Notes: a model not told the origin generated them from the letters alone. Counted from the first letter of the stretch, positions 1 through 10,003 are shown. The stretch: DNA of 64,000 nt from Xenopus tropicalis (GCF_000004195.4 NC_030678.2:151753547-151817546), one strand, 5' to 3'. Numbers and translations are program-made.

Positions 1-364
1 CACAGTGCGTTTCCCCAGAATTCCCATGAATTTTCCCCGCCAATACAGATTTTTTTTTCCAACAAATTCATGTCAAACTAGTGTCCGCTTTAGTAAATGG
101 GGATGTACAATTGCTGTTTGGAATGAACACACAGAAGTGACAGCTTTTGCCATAAGTGCCAGTATTGTACTTTGTACCAGTGTCACAGTGCAGGAACGCT
201 AACTTGATAAGAAGCTGTCCTTATATACATACTTTTAGGGGCTTTGTTGATGCAGTGAGATTTCTAAACCCCCAGACTGCCCCAAGGGCTCAACAGACTT
301 TGTCCAACATGATTTTAATTTAATCTGACCCTGGAACTTGGGAAATAGTAAGTAACCAAATGCT
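1..364. other. Unassigned sequence, possibly a downstream flank of SMAD9
   Basis: No coding exon or repeat is recognised here. If the human gene order holds, SMAD9 should lie to the left and point towards RFXAP, so this could be its 3' UTR or flank. No SMAD9 coding sequence is visible; this is an inference from synteny only. Confidence 0.2.
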
Positions 365-380
365 TAGTACATACACACAT

Positions 381-712
381 ACAGTATCCAGGAATAGGGT
401 CTGCTATCTGGAGAGCATTATACCTGGGTTTTTTTAGATAAGGGATCTTTCTATAACTGGGATCTCCATGCCTTCATACCTCAATCCAAGTCTGCTAAAA
501 ATCACTTATACATTAAATAAACCCAAAAGAATGTTTTCTCACCAATATGGATTCATGCCGCTTAGTTACCATTAAGTACAAGGTAGTGTTTTATTATTAC
601 AGAGAAAAGGGGAATAATTTTTAAAAATGACAATTATTTGCTTACAAAAGGCTCTATGGGACAATGTTTTCCTGTAATTTTAGGGCTTCATGTATAATGG
701 GTTTCCAGATCA
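381..712 (+). repeat. Degenerate copy of the CAGGTAT/TA MITE family
   Basis: The stretch follows the family order seen in better copies (26938-27265, 38749-39299): a diverged terminal block, an 'aagggatctttctataac' block, a 'ctgctaaaaatcactt' block, the 'aaataaaccca' core and a closing 'ataatgggtttccag' block. It is strongly diverged and has no clear ends. Confidence 0.6.
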
Positions 713-1232
713 GCCTATGATTAATTGCCTTAAAGCACAAAGCATAAGGGCTTTTTATGGACATGTAAACTGAGATTGTTTTACTTTAAACTGAACCTGT
801 CAACTTGATTGAATTACTGAGTGCCTGCCCATCTTTGTGTATACGGTGTAATGGTGATTGGCACCTAAAGCCAGTTCTTCTACTGGTGCGTCTATTGACC
901 TTATATCTATGGGGTTAATTTCTTCCTCCTGAGTTTCTGGATAAGAGATCCCATACCGGTACTTGCTTCTCTCTAGCCACTGGGCATTAAAAAAATCCCA
1001 CTAAAGGCACCCAAAAGTGATATGTCCCCTCATTACACAGTGATGGGGGGATGGCAAACTTAACCCCCTATTATACCTGTAAAGAAAGGAAGACACAATA
1101 TGATGAGCAGGCTTTAGTTTTATACACAACATATCTACACACAGCACAGATGCACAGCTTACAATTCAGTACAAAGTAACAGGATAAACAGGTTGTCATA
1201 AAAGTGCAAAATCTGATCATGTGCAACGTTCC
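713..1232. other. Unassigned intergenic sequence
   Basis: No gene seen. The segment around 815-895 (gagtgcctgcccatctttgt ... ttcttctactggt) resembles 3772-3865 inside RFXAP intron 2, which points to an unnamed dispersed repeat. Confidence 0.3.
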
Positions 1233-1724
1233 CTTTATAGGAACAGTTCAGTGTAAAAATGAAACTGCGTAAAATGGACAGACTGCGCAAAATAAAAAAT
1301 ATTTGTAATATAGTTAGTTAGGCAAAAATGTAAAGTATAAAGGCTGGAGTGGGCAGATGTCTAACAATAGCCAGAATATCACTTCCTGCTTTCAGCTCTC
1401 TAACCTGTTAGTCAGTGACTTTAGGGGGGGCACACGGGTCATAACTGTCAGTTAGTTTGTGAGCATGCAGGTCAGATTCAAATGCAAACTAACTGACAGT
1501 TATGTCCCATATGGCCATCCCTCAGGTCACTGATTGGATACTGACTGCTAACAGCTTAGAGAGCTGAAAACATGAAGTAGTGCTCTGGCCATTATGTCAG
1601 ACATCTGCCCACTCAAGCCTTTATAGATAACATTTTGCCTAACTGACTATATTAAAAACATGGTTTATTTTGTGCAGTCTGTCTATTTTACCCAGTTTCA
1701 TTTTTACACTGAACTGTTCCTTTA
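1233..1724. repeat. Palindromic TTAA-type MITE
   Basis: The two ends are inverted copies of each other. The left end reads (tttatagg)aacagttcagtg and the right end cactgaactgttcctttaaa, and complementarity continues inward through the 'taaaaatgaaactg' and 'gacagactgcgcaaaata' blocks. The TTTAAAGG-type ends are those of the TTAA-target MITEs common in Xenopus. There is no coding capacity; the interior has its own foldback around 'aactaactgacagttat' (about 1447-1505). Confidence 0.75.
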
Positions 1725-1965
1725 AAAGAAACACAATTTATATGAACACTTATAAGAACCCCAGGGGATCTCCTACCTGCTGGTACCCAGCTAGTATGTG
1801 TTACAGAACTAAATGCCCACCATGACAGGCAGCATGACCCAGCACTGTAGCACACACCTAGCATACGGGTAATGGAGACCCCAGAAAACATGTGAACGTA
1901 CTCATCAATAGAAAATCTGTGGCAGGGCCGGATTTATTACTAAATGGGTTGCTCGCCTTTAATAT

Positions 1966-2349
1966 TTTAAAGAATGGCCTATTTGCAATTTAATTTTTAT
2001 TCCAATTATTTGCCTTGCTATTCTGCTTATTTCCAGCTTTCAAATAAAGGGTCACTGACCCGGGCAGCCAAAAACTGTTTGCTTTGTGAGACTACAATTT
2101 TATTCTTATTGCTCATTCATTTTTATTCAGACCTCTTCTATTTATCTTCCGTTCATTCAAGCCGCTGCCTGGTTGCTATGGTAAACTAAAACCTAGCAAC
2201 CTCACAGCTGCAGCAACAGAAGAGCTGCTAAACAAGAAGTTATGGCATTCAAAAACTACGAAAAGAGGATGACCAACTGGAAATTGTCTTAGAATATCAT
2301 TTTGTACATCATACTTAAAGTTCATTTAAAGGCAAACTACCCATTTATG
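1966..2349. repeat. TTAA-type MITE carrying X-box-like sites
   Basis: The stretch runs from a ttttaaagaatggcc end to an inner tttaaaggcaaactaccc block, matching the layout of a dispersed Xenopus repeat; the boundaries are approximate. It contains GTTGCTATGGTAAAC (2172-2186) and CCTAGCAAC (2192-2200), which resemble RFX X-box half-sites. A similar segment, with a perfect X-box, occurs at 18495-18880. Confidence 0.55.
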
Positions 2350-2907
2350 GTGAAGCACGCTACCATGATAGTCTGGTATTGTTAAACTGCAGGAATGAGT
2401 TTGGTTAACATGGCTGCTTTCATTCATACACAGTTTTTGTTTTTTTTATGAAATTTTAAAAAAACATATTAAGAGTAAGCGAAACAAATCCGTATTAAAA
2501 CATGTAAAACGTAATACAAAAGAAATCTAAAAGTAACAAAGCTACACAACACAATTTTTAACCTGGATACAAAATGCGGTCATTTAAAAAGATAAAAAGT
2601 ATGAAATCACTAACTGGCTTTAACCTCGATGCTCCCGGATGCAAACGCTGCTCATTGAAAGACCCCAACACCCAAAAAAAACCCAAAATACTGTAACAAT
2701 ATCATTAGAAACAATAAGCTGCTAAGTAATTCAATGGTGCCCGCGCCTATCACATGCGCATGTAGCCGCCAGAACCAACTCTTTCCATTTTGCTATGTCC
2801 AGAAACGTATAAAATTCAGATGCAAACAAATAAATAAAAGTCCCGGCGCAGGAAGCTCCAGGCAATGATGGGTAGGAAGAAGGAACCCTGCACTTCTTTC
2901 CCCAGTC
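2350..2907. other. 3' flank / probable 3' UTR of RFXAP
   Basis: This lies immediately downstream (minus strand) of the RFXAP stop codon. I did not find an AATAAA on the minus strand here, so the poly(A) site is not placed; the transcript may run into the repeats to the left. Confidence 0.4.
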
Positions 2908-3015
2908 TCACTGGGAAGTCCCTTGAGAAGACTGTCTTTGCTCTAACGCTTGGCGGCTTAGAAGCTGCTGCTGAGTCTGCAGGAAGTGGACAACTTCTGG
3001 GCTTCGTAGCAGTGA
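2908..3015 (-). CDS. RFXAP: RFXAP exon 3: C-terminal helical region
   Basis: The 35 codons after an acceptor (cttttttcaag, cut at 3015/3016) encode the end of RFXAP: SLLRSPEVVHFLQTQQQ, then a Q/L/R-rich helix ending in GTSQ and TGA at 2908-2910. In the mammalian protein this C-terminal segment binds RFX5 and RFXANK and is needed to assemble the trimeric RFX complex. The near-identity of SLLRSPEVV to the mammalian protein, the stop at the family's usual end and the clean splice site make the call firm. It sits 1.6 kb beyond a Tc1 insertion in intron 2. Confidence 0.93.
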   Translation of the reverse strand, partial: SLLRSPEVVHFLQTQQQLLSRQALEQRQSSQGTSQ

Positions 3016-3871
3016 CTTGAAAAAAGACAGAAAATGGATTGATTAAGACATAGAAATAAAATGCAAATGACAAAAATGGGGAAAAGCATTACTATGTTAT
3101 TAGTTTCAGCAGGTTGTGTTTGTCCACATTTTTATGTGGTCTAAAACTGCTGATGCAGTTCACGATCAGAGAATCGATCAACATCTAGATGATTTTCAGG
3201 CAGATGTTGATCAAGTAAGCTGTCGGAGGGTCCCATACATGGGCACATACGCTGCCAAAACAGTCCAAAGGGCCCGAATTGGCAGCTTAAATCTATCCAC
3301 GTATGGCCATCTTAAGGTCCCTATAACATTTACACACAGTAGGGCCAATTTCATCAGGAGACAATAACCTGCCTATATGTTTTTGGAGTGTGGGGGGAAA
3401 CCAAGGCACCTGCAGGGAACCCATACAGAAACAGAGAGAACATACAAACTCGCAGGTAGTGCCTTGGCTGGAATCAAACCTAGGATTCCAGAACTGAAGG
3501 CAGCCACTGCACCACCGAAGTATAAATAAAAAAATACAGAAATCCAGGGCATACCAAAGGGTTCACACGTTTCTTATTGCAACTGAATAAGCTTATGATT
3601 ATAGCACACACCAACAGCACAAAATTGAGAATTTAATATGAACCTTGGTTTCACAGGAGAACTGACTCCAGTTTTTTCAGAATAAGCCAGAGAGAACCAA
3701 AAGGGACAAACGCTGCTTTTAGATGCAAGAGATAATTGTAGATTTTAGGAAGTCCCAGTTCATAACCTAAAGTGCCTGCTCATCTTCTTTGTAATTTGGT
3801 TTAATCCACTCCCTTTGGCTATAGGTTTGATGCTTGGCACCTAAACCCTATGTTCCTACTGGTAAGTGTAC
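3016..3871. other. RFXAP intron 2, distal part
   Basis: No gene. About 3160-3320 resembles the 'tgtatggcc' class of DNA-transposon fragments (cccatacatgggcacatacg ... cgtatggccatctta), also seen near 56650 and 57980. The rest is unassigned. Confidence 0.35.
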
Positions 3872-4600
3872 AGGTATAAGATCTGTTATCCGCAGACCCA
3901 TTATTTAGAAAGTTCCAAATTACAAGTAGGCAATCTCCTATAGACTCCATTATAAGAAAATAATTCTAAATTTTACAAATGATTTCCTTTTTCTCTGTAA
4001 TAATAAAACAGTACCTTGTACTTGATCCCAGCTAAGATATAATTACCCCTTATTGGGGGCAGAACAGCCCTATTGGGTTTATTTAATGGTTAAATGATTT
4101 CCTTTTTCTCTGTAATAATAAAACAGTACCTTGTACTTGATCCCAACTAAGATATAATTACCCCTTATTGGGGGCAGAACAGCCCTATTGGGTTTATTTA
4201 ATGGTTAAATGATTCCCTTTTCTCTGTAATAATAAAACAGTACCTGTACTTGATCCCAACTAAGATATAATTACCCCTTATTGGGGGCAGAACAGCCCTA
4301 TTGGGTTTATTTAATGGTTAAATGATTCCTTTTTCTCTGTAATAATAAAACAGTACCTGTACTTGATCCCAACTAAGATATAATTACCCCTTATTGGGGG
4401 CAGAACAGCCCTATTGGGTTTATTTAATGGTTAAATGATTCCTTTTTCTCTGTAATAATAAAACAGTACCTTGTACTTGATCCCATCTGAGATAGAATGG
4501 ACCTTTACTGGAGGCAAAACAATCTTATTGGGTTTATTTTATGTTTAAATGATTTTTTGGTAGAAGTAAGATATGGAGATCCAAATAAATAGTGAACACT
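3872..4600 (-). repeat. TA-flanked MITE with a ~113-bp internal tandem array, truncated
   Basis: This is an inverted-orientation copy of the CAGGTAT family. Four similar units plus a fifth diverged one carry the phrase ttattgggggcagaac; the phrase recurs at 4051, 4166, 4279 and 4392, spaced 115, 113 and 113 bp. The far end stops at the Tc1 boundary (4601) without its terminal repeat. Confidence 0.8.
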
Positions 4601-4602
4601 TA

Positions 4603-6211
4603 CAGTGGATATAAAAAGTCTCGTAAAATGTCAGGTTCCTGTGCTGTACAAAAACGAGACACAGATAAATTGTTTCAGAACTTTTTCCACCTTTAATGTG
4701 CCCTATAAACTGTAACACTCAATTGAAAAACTGACTGAAATCTTTTAGGTGGAGGGAAGAAACCAAAAAAACTAAAATAATGTGGTTGCATAAGTGTGCA
4801 CACCCTTAAACTAATACTTTGTTGAAGCCCCTTTTGATTTTATTACAGCACTCAGTCTTTTTGTGTATGAGTCTATCAGCATGGCACATTTTTACTTTGC
4901 AAGATTTGGACACTCTTCTTTGCAGAAATGCTCCAAATCTGTCAGATTGCGAGAGCATCTTCTGGGCACAGCCCTCTTCAGATCAACCCATAGATTTTCA
5001 ATCGGATTCAGGTCTGGGCTCTGGCTGGGCCATTCCTAAACTTTAATCTTCTTCCGGTGAAGCCATTCCTTTGTTGATATGGATGTATGCTTTGGGTCAC
5101 TGTCATGCTGAAAGATGAAGTTCCTCCTCATGTTCAGCTTTCTAGCAGAAGCCTGAAGGTGTTGTGCCAATATTGACTGGTATTTGGAACTGTTCATAAT
5201 TCCCTCTATCTTAACTAAGGCCCCAGTTCCAGCTGAAGAAAAACAGCCCCAAATGCTGCCACCACCATGCTTCACTGTGGGTATGGTGTTCTTTTGGTGA
5301 TGTGCAGTATTGTTTTTGCGCCAAACATATTTTTTGGAATTATGGCCAAAAAGTTCAACCTTGGTTTCATCAGACCATAATACCTTTTCCCACATGCTTT
5401 TAGGAGACTTGTGTTTTTGCAAAATGTAGCCTGGCTTGGATGTTTTTCTTGGTAAGAAAAGGCTTTCCCCTTGCCACTCTACCCCATAGCCCAGACATAT
5501 GAAGAATACGGGAGATTGTTGTCACATGTACCACACAGCCAGTACTTGCCAGATATTCCTGCAGCTCCTTTAATGTTGCTGTAGGCCTCTTGGTAGCCTC
5601 CCTGACCAGTTTTCCTCTCCTCTTTTCATCAATTTTGGAGGGACATCCAGTTCTTGGTAATGTCACTGTTGTGCCATATTTTCTCCACTTGATGATGACT
5701 GTCTTCACTGTGTTCCATGGTATATCTAATGCCTTGGAAACTCTTTTGTACCCTTCTCCTGACTGATATCTTGTAACAATGAGATCCCTCTGATGCTTTG
5801 GAAGCTCTCTGGGGACCATGGCTTTTGCTGTGGGATGCAACTAAAAAAATGTCAGGAAAGACCAACTAGAGCAGCTGAACTTTATTTGGGGTTAATTGGA
5901 GGCACTTTAAATGATGGCAGGTGTATGCTGACTCCTATTTAACATGATTTTGAATGTGATTGCTTAATTCTGAACACAGCTACATCCCCAGTTAGAAGAG
6001 GGTGTGCACACTTATGCAACCACATTATTTTAGTTTTTTGGTTTCTTCCCTCCACCTAAAAGATTTCAGTCAGTTTTTCAATTGAGTGGTACAGTTTATA
6101 GGTCACATTAAAGGTGGAAAAAGTTCTGAAATGATTTATCTTTGTCTCATTTTTGTACAGCACAGGAACCTGACATTTTACCAGGGGTGTGTAGACTTTT
6201 TATATCCACTG
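4603..6211 (-). mobile_element. Tc1/mariner-family transposon, full length (1609 bp), inactive
   Basis: The element starts CAGTGGATATAAAAAGTC, ends with its complement, and is flanked by the TA target duplication (4601-4602 and 6212-6213). Inverted terminal repeats of about 205 bp (4603-4806 and 6000-6211) are largely complementary, with a few mismatches. One transposase pseudogene lies inside on the minus strand. It sits in RFXAP intron 2, transcribed in the same direction as the host gene. Confidence 0.95.
4811..5840 (-). pseudogene. Tc1-family transposase, broken by frameshift and nonsense changes
   Basis: The N-terminal part (5840 down to ~5400) has the paired helix-turn-helix DNA-binding region of Tc1 transposases ([30 protein letters not shown]). 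The catalytic part follows in another frame from ~5422. The first acidic residue is in [12 protein letters not shown], the second in [11 protein letters not shown], and the third ([11 protein letters not shown]) lies beyond an in-frame TAG at ~5036. A further TAA occurs near 4905, after the NLTDLEHF region. The pseudogene ends at TAG 4811-4813. One frameshift and at least two stops mean no functional enzyme. All DDE-region residues remain readable, so decay is moderate. Confidence 0.93.
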
Positions 6212-6587
6212 TACATTGGTGTGCATGGCGCGCACAAAGCATACATGGACACAAAACTACAGAGGGAACATTACTGTCATAGAGCACAAAGCTACCATAC
6301 CTACTCCCTGCTGAACACAAGTCAGCCTAATTGTAAGTGGGACTTAAACTGCAAGCACAAGTTCTTGAAAGAGGAACAGACATTAAATGACAAGGGACAA
6401 ACCTGTAATTCACAATTTTACCATAAGATTTGTGCAAAAAGGATGTATGGGTGGAAAAGCTTCAACAAACCTTTAAATGTAAATAGAGGTCTTATTTATA
6501 GTTGGCCGCGGAGGGTAGAACTATACAAGTACTGGCAGTAATTGTTGGACACACATTTACGCCAGAGAAACGTGACAGAATACTTAC
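6212..6587. other. RFXAP intron 2, proximal part
   Basis: Lies between the Tc1 end and exon 2. An open frame here (6086-6541) is partly Tc1 terminal repeat and has no recognisable protein. No repeat family identified. Confidence 0.4.
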
Positions 6588-6695
6588 CAGTCGCTTCTGG
6601 TTCAATACTTGTTCCAATAGTGTTGGTCGCGCAGGTCGGTCCCCTACAGAACTTGACCTCTGTTTGGTAAGCGAGATTGGGCACTCTGGGTTATC
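6588..6695 (-). CDS. RFXAP: RFXAP exon 2
   Basis: An acceptor (cctctgcag|GATAAC) and a consensus donor (CTG|GTAAGT) bound 36 codons. They end in SSSVGDRPARPTLLEQVLNQ and KRL; GDRPARPTLLEQVLNQKRL is the invariant mid-region of RFXAP. The exon starts and ends in phase 0, so it joins exon 1 (…KLE) and exon 3 (SLLRSPEVV…) without changing frame. The first dozen residues (DNPECPISLTKQR) are more divergent from mammals than the rest. A competing 62-aa open frame over the same bases is an out-of-frame shadow. Confidence 0.95.
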
Positions 6696-7189
6696 CTGCA
6701 GAGGAAGGTTTAGATATGAATGGAGTAATTAATACCATAAGTAGTGAAATCAGTAAAACCAAACATACTGCTATATATTTACAATCACTTAAATGAAAAA
6801 ACATAGCAGTAACGTATGTGCTGCCACATATCTGCATGGTAAAATTAGTTCATGCTGTTTCCTGACAATGCAGGCCTTATTTACTAAGTGTAATAATAGG
6901 GGCACAAAATTGCTCCCCTTAGCACTTGCTTCCAGGACATAGATATAGAGCACCTGTCTTTAACACCTGCTATAGTTCCTTTGTACTGTGTCTGCCAGTA
7001 CTCAAGTTAGGGGCTTGAGAGGGGACACCTATGTACTGCCCCTCATAAATACAGTAGCAGCACTGTCTTCATTGAGAAAGCACAGGTCCTTTTTGCACTT
7101 TTCACATACCGGCCAAGGTAGTAAATAAAGCCTTGCGAGTTTTGGCTTTACTCTGCTGAGCACTTAATGCTCTAGAGTTCGTATGTATC
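6696..7189. other. RFXAP intron 1, distal part
   Basis: No gene and no clear repeat; composition is like bulk intronic DNA. Confidence 0.3.
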
Positions 7190-7340
7190 CAGGTCTAGAC
7201 TGGGCTTCAAAATAGGCCCTGGCATTTCAAGTACACAGAGGCCCACACAGCCCCCACCAGGCCAATAAATAGTGACTATGGCATCTTACAGCAGCCCCTC
7301 TGGCATTTGCCAGAATCCACAGATTGCCAGCCCGGGCCTG
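7190..7340. repeat. hAT-type MITE fragment
   Basis: Ends are CAGGTCTAGACTGGG and its partial complement CCAGCCCGGGCCTG. Flanks tatgtatc / tttgtatc match at 7 of 8 positions, as expected for an aged 8-bp target duplication. Related copies lie at 9851-10003 and 59756-59910. Confidence 0.75.
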
Positions 7341-7890
7341 TTTGTATCAGTAGTTGCAACCATCTACATTTGGACAATAAACCTAAATAAACGTAATGCA
7401 CGGAAAACACCAATGAGGTCTCTGGTGGAACTGATAATGATATATTACAATAAAAGGGAGGTGGTGACCTGCATGTACCATCTACATTTTGTCACGCAAG
7501 GATTTGCAGTTCAGTGTCAGGTTTATTGTCCAAGAGCAGCAGGAAAGAGACAGGGTGTATGACTTAGAAATTGTATTTAAGAAATATCAGGAGACAACAG
7601 TCAGCAATAACTCAGTACAAGCAACAGCCCAAGCGAGGGGAGGGCGGCACAAATACTGTATCTGATTGCATTCGATTAATAGACAATCTGTGGTACTCCA
7701 GGCTGGAAGCTACAACCTTGTTATACCTGACATGCACTATTACCATATGCGTTCAGCATTCCGGCCTGGCGGCACCTCAGGCAGGGCACTATCTGCAGGG
7801 AGTCTGTATGTTTCACCTTTACTTTCATGGATTTTCTGGGTACCCCAAAAGTACAGGCAGGTTAATTACCTCCTGATATAATGGGCCCTA
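7341..7890. other. RFXAP intron 1, unassigned
   Basis: Short overlapping open frames (7272-7562, 7571-7876, 7666-7881) have no recognisable protein content. Nothing else seen. Confidence 0.3.
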
Positions 7891-7928
7891 GTGTGTGTGT
7901 GTGAGTGTGTGAGTGTGTGTGTGTGTGT

Positions 7929-7979
<51 letters not shown>

Positions 7980-8658
7980 TGTGTGTGAGTGTGTGTGAGT
8001 GTGTGAGTGTGTGAGTGTGTAAGTGTGTGAGTGTGTAAGTGTGTGAGTGTGTGAGTGTGTGTGTGTGTGAGTGTGTGAGTGTGTAAGTGTGTGAGTGTGT
8101 AAGTGTGTGAGTGTGTGAGTAAGTGTGTGAGTGTGTGAGTGTGTAAGTGTGTAAGTGTGTGAGTGTGTAAGTGTGTGAGTGTGTGAGTAAGTGTGTGAGT
8201 GTGTGAGTGTGTAAGTGTGTGAGTGTGTAAGTGTGTGAGTGTGTGAGTGTGTGAGTGTGTGAGTGTGTAAGTGTGTGAGTGTGTGAGTGTGTAAGTGTGT
8301 AAGTGTGTAAGTGTGTGTGTGTAAGTGTGTGAGTGTGTGAGTGTGTGAGTGTGTAAGTGTGTGAGTGTGTAAGTGTGTAAGTGTGTAAGTGTGTGAGTGT
8401 GTAAGTGTGTGAGTGTGTAAGTGTGTGAGTGTGTAAGTGTGTGAGTGTGTAAGTGTGTGAGTGTGTAAGTGTGTGAGTGTGTAAGTGTGTGAGTGTGTAA
8501 GTGTGTAAGTGTGTGAGTGTGTAAGTGTGTAAGTGTGTGAGTGTGTAAGTGTGTGAGTGTGTAAGTGTGTAAGTGTGTGAGTGTGTGAGTGTGTGAGTGT
8601 GTAAGTGTGTGAGTGTGTGAGTGTGTGAGTGTGTAAGTGTGTGTGAGAGAGAGAGAGA
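7891..8658 (+). repeat. GT-rich minisatellite, 16-bp higher-order unit
   Basis: About 770 bp made of GTGTGTGA and GTGTGTAA blocks, often alternating as GTGTGTAAGTGTGTGA, preceded by pure (GT)n and closed by (GA)n. The long HTHTLTH-type open frames across it are artefacts of a repeat lacking stops. It lies in RFXAP intron 1, 135 bp from the exon 1 donor, and appears in the RNA as a CA-rich tract. Confidence 0.97.
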
Positions 8659-8792
8659 TAGGGACCTTAGGCTGTAAGCTTGGCTGAGCAGGGAGTGATG
8701 GGAATAACAATATAATGTACAGACAGCCCCAATACCCACACAGATGCACTTGCCCACAGAGCCCCCACAGAGCCCCCACAGAGCCCCCTGAC

Positions 8793-9236
8793 CTCCAGCT
8801 TGCTGGCAGTGCTTATGGCCTGATCATTCTTCTTTTTGTTCTTGTACTTGTCCTTGTACATCTTGTTGCGGTGCTTCTTGCACATCCATGGCTTCCTCTG
8901 CTTGGCTACCTGGCTAGTGGTCTCCTGGCAGCCCTGGTAAGTGCACGACTTGGTCACCACACTCTCATTATCCCCAGAGTTCTCCTCGTCCTCCAGCTCC
9001 TCCGGGCTGGCCGTGCTGTCCAGCAGGTCACTGTTCTCCTCTTCGGGCTCCATGGATTCCACGGGCACCATGCTGAAGTAGAGCACCCTGGAGTCCATCT
9101 CGGCCGGGTACTGGCCGTACTGCTGCAGCTCCTGCCCGACTCCATCTGTGTCTGCGGGCTGCAGGGTAGTCAGTTCCACACTGCCTTGATCCGTGTCCTC
9201 CTCCTCGTCATCCCGAGAGGCCAAGGGCTGCTGCAT
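8793..9236 (-). CDS. RFXAP: RFXAP exon 1: regulatory factor X-associated protein, N-terminal and DNA-contact region
   Basis: RFXAP is a nuclear subunit of the RFX trimer (RFX5, RFXANK, RFXAP) that binds the X1 box of MHC class II promoters and recruits CIITA. This exon gives residues 1-148. Residues 9-91 are acidic and Ser/Glu-rich, as in the family. Residues 95-137 form the almost invariant Cys/His and basic block (KSCTYQGCQETTSQ, then RKPWMCKKHRNKMYK), with the nuclear-localisation-like KNKKK run. The donor is GGAG|GTCAGG at 8793/8792, giving a phase-0 junction that reads …ASKLE. I take ATG 9236 as the start because the frog and mammalian proteins become comparable from the acidic region. 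An in-frame upstream ATG at 9350 would add 38 residues translated from the promoter repeats. The exon sits in a CpG-rich island. Confidence 0.95.
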
Positions 9237-9545
9237 CCTCGCCTGGTACCGCCGGTACCCCCGGTACCCCGTACGGACCCAAACAAACCCGCTGTCAGCG
9301 CGCCCTGATGACGTCACTGTAGGTGCCACTGGTACACCGTACGGACCCAAACAAACCCGCTGTCAGCGCGCCCTGATGACGTCACTGAAGGTGCCAATGG
9401 TACTCCGTACGGACCCAAACAAGCGCGCCCTGATGGCGTCACTGTAGGTGCCAATGGTACTCCGTACGGACCCAAACAAACCCGCAGCCAGCGCGCCCTG
9501 ATGGCGTCACTTCTAGTGTCAAGGCGGCCGGGAAGCCGTTTTGTC
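8880..9545. promoter_or_regulatory. CpG-rich island over the RFXAP promoter and first exon
   Basis: GC- and CpG-dense sequence in an otherwise AT-rich region, centred on the RFXAP start. This matches a housekeeping-type vertebrate promoter. The borders are judged by eye. Confidence 0.7.
9269..9516 (-). promoter_or_regulatory. Four tandem ~68-bp promoter units, each with a CRE-like site
   Basis: Units start with CCGTACGGACCCAAACAA at 9269, 9337, 9405 and 9462 (68, 68, 57 and about 55 bp). Units 1 and 2 hold a perfect CRE, TGACGTCA, at 9309-9316 and 9377-9384. Units 3 and 4 hold TGGCGTCA at 9434-9441 and 9502-9509. The array begins 33 bp upstream of the chosen RFXAP ATG. A smaller triplicate of ccggtaccc lies between it and the ATG. 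CREB/ATF binding is inferred from the motif only. Confidence 0.85.
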
Positions 9546-9850
9546 TCTGTGTAGTAATTCGGCTTCTGCCAGAGCTGCGGTCACACATTTATGACTCTGA
9601 TCCCATAAAAATAAATTGATTTCTATTCATATAAATACTGTTACTAGTCTGTATCTTTACTTATTCCAGCCATACCCTTATAAGCAATGCTTGAATATAC
9701 TTTATGGTGCATTTGGGCTGTAGTGGGCTGTGAGGCAGAGTTTTGTTCCCTCACAAGAAGGTAAATAGGGGTTAGATGCTATTGATGGCTCTCTGCGGGG
9801 TTATAGAATAAAACCTTGATTATATATTTGATAGGACATTTGATGCCTGG
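9521..9850. other. Upstream flank of RFXAP
   Basis: The first ~25 bp are still GC-rich; the rest is AT-rich. No gene or clear repeat. Confidence 0.3.
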
Positions 9851-10003
9851 CAGGCCTGGGCTGGCAAGTTGTGGATTCTGGCAAAGCCCAAGGGGCTGCT
9901 ACAAGATGCAATAGATATTTATTATTTATTGGGCTGGGGGGGGGTTGTTTGGGCCTATTTGGGTACTTGAAATGTCAGGGCCTATTTTGAATCCTAGTCC
10001 CAG
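9851..10003 (-). repeat. hAT-type MITE fragment
   Basis: Inverted-orientation relative of 7190-7340: caggcctgggctggcaa ... gatgcaatagata ... ttgaaatgtcagggcctat. It contains a run of ten Gs. No clear target duplication. Confidence 0.6.

Larger units (their letters stand above)
2908..9236 (-). other. RFXAP: RFXAP gene span (ATG to stop; three coding exons)
   Basis: Exons 8793-9236, 6588-6695 and 2908-3015 are 444, 108 and 108 nt, all phase 0. They join to 148+36+35 = 219 residues plus TGA. Introns are 2097 nt (intron 1) and 3572 nt (intron 2), both GT-AG. Human RFXAP is 272 residues; the shortfall is in the low-complexity N-terminal half. The gene is intact. Confidence 0.93.

Noticed and set aside
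1..202. A last exon of SMAD9 at the window start
   Set aside because: The 65-aa frame lacks any MH2-like sequence or the family's Ser-rich C-terminus; only synteny suggests SMAD9 is nearby.
7891..8658. CRISPR-like direct repeats
   Set aside because: A simple-sequence array without unique spacers, in an intron of a vertebrate gene.
7862..8779. Long minus-strand ORFs (305 and 289 aa) of His/Thr/Leu repeats
   Set aside because: They are translations of the GT-rich minisatellite, which lacks stop codons; no gene.
8715..9308. Plus-strand 197-aa ORF opposite RFXAP exon 1
   Set aside because: Leu/Val-rich mirror of the RFXAP exon; the minus-strand frame matches a known protein with splice sites.
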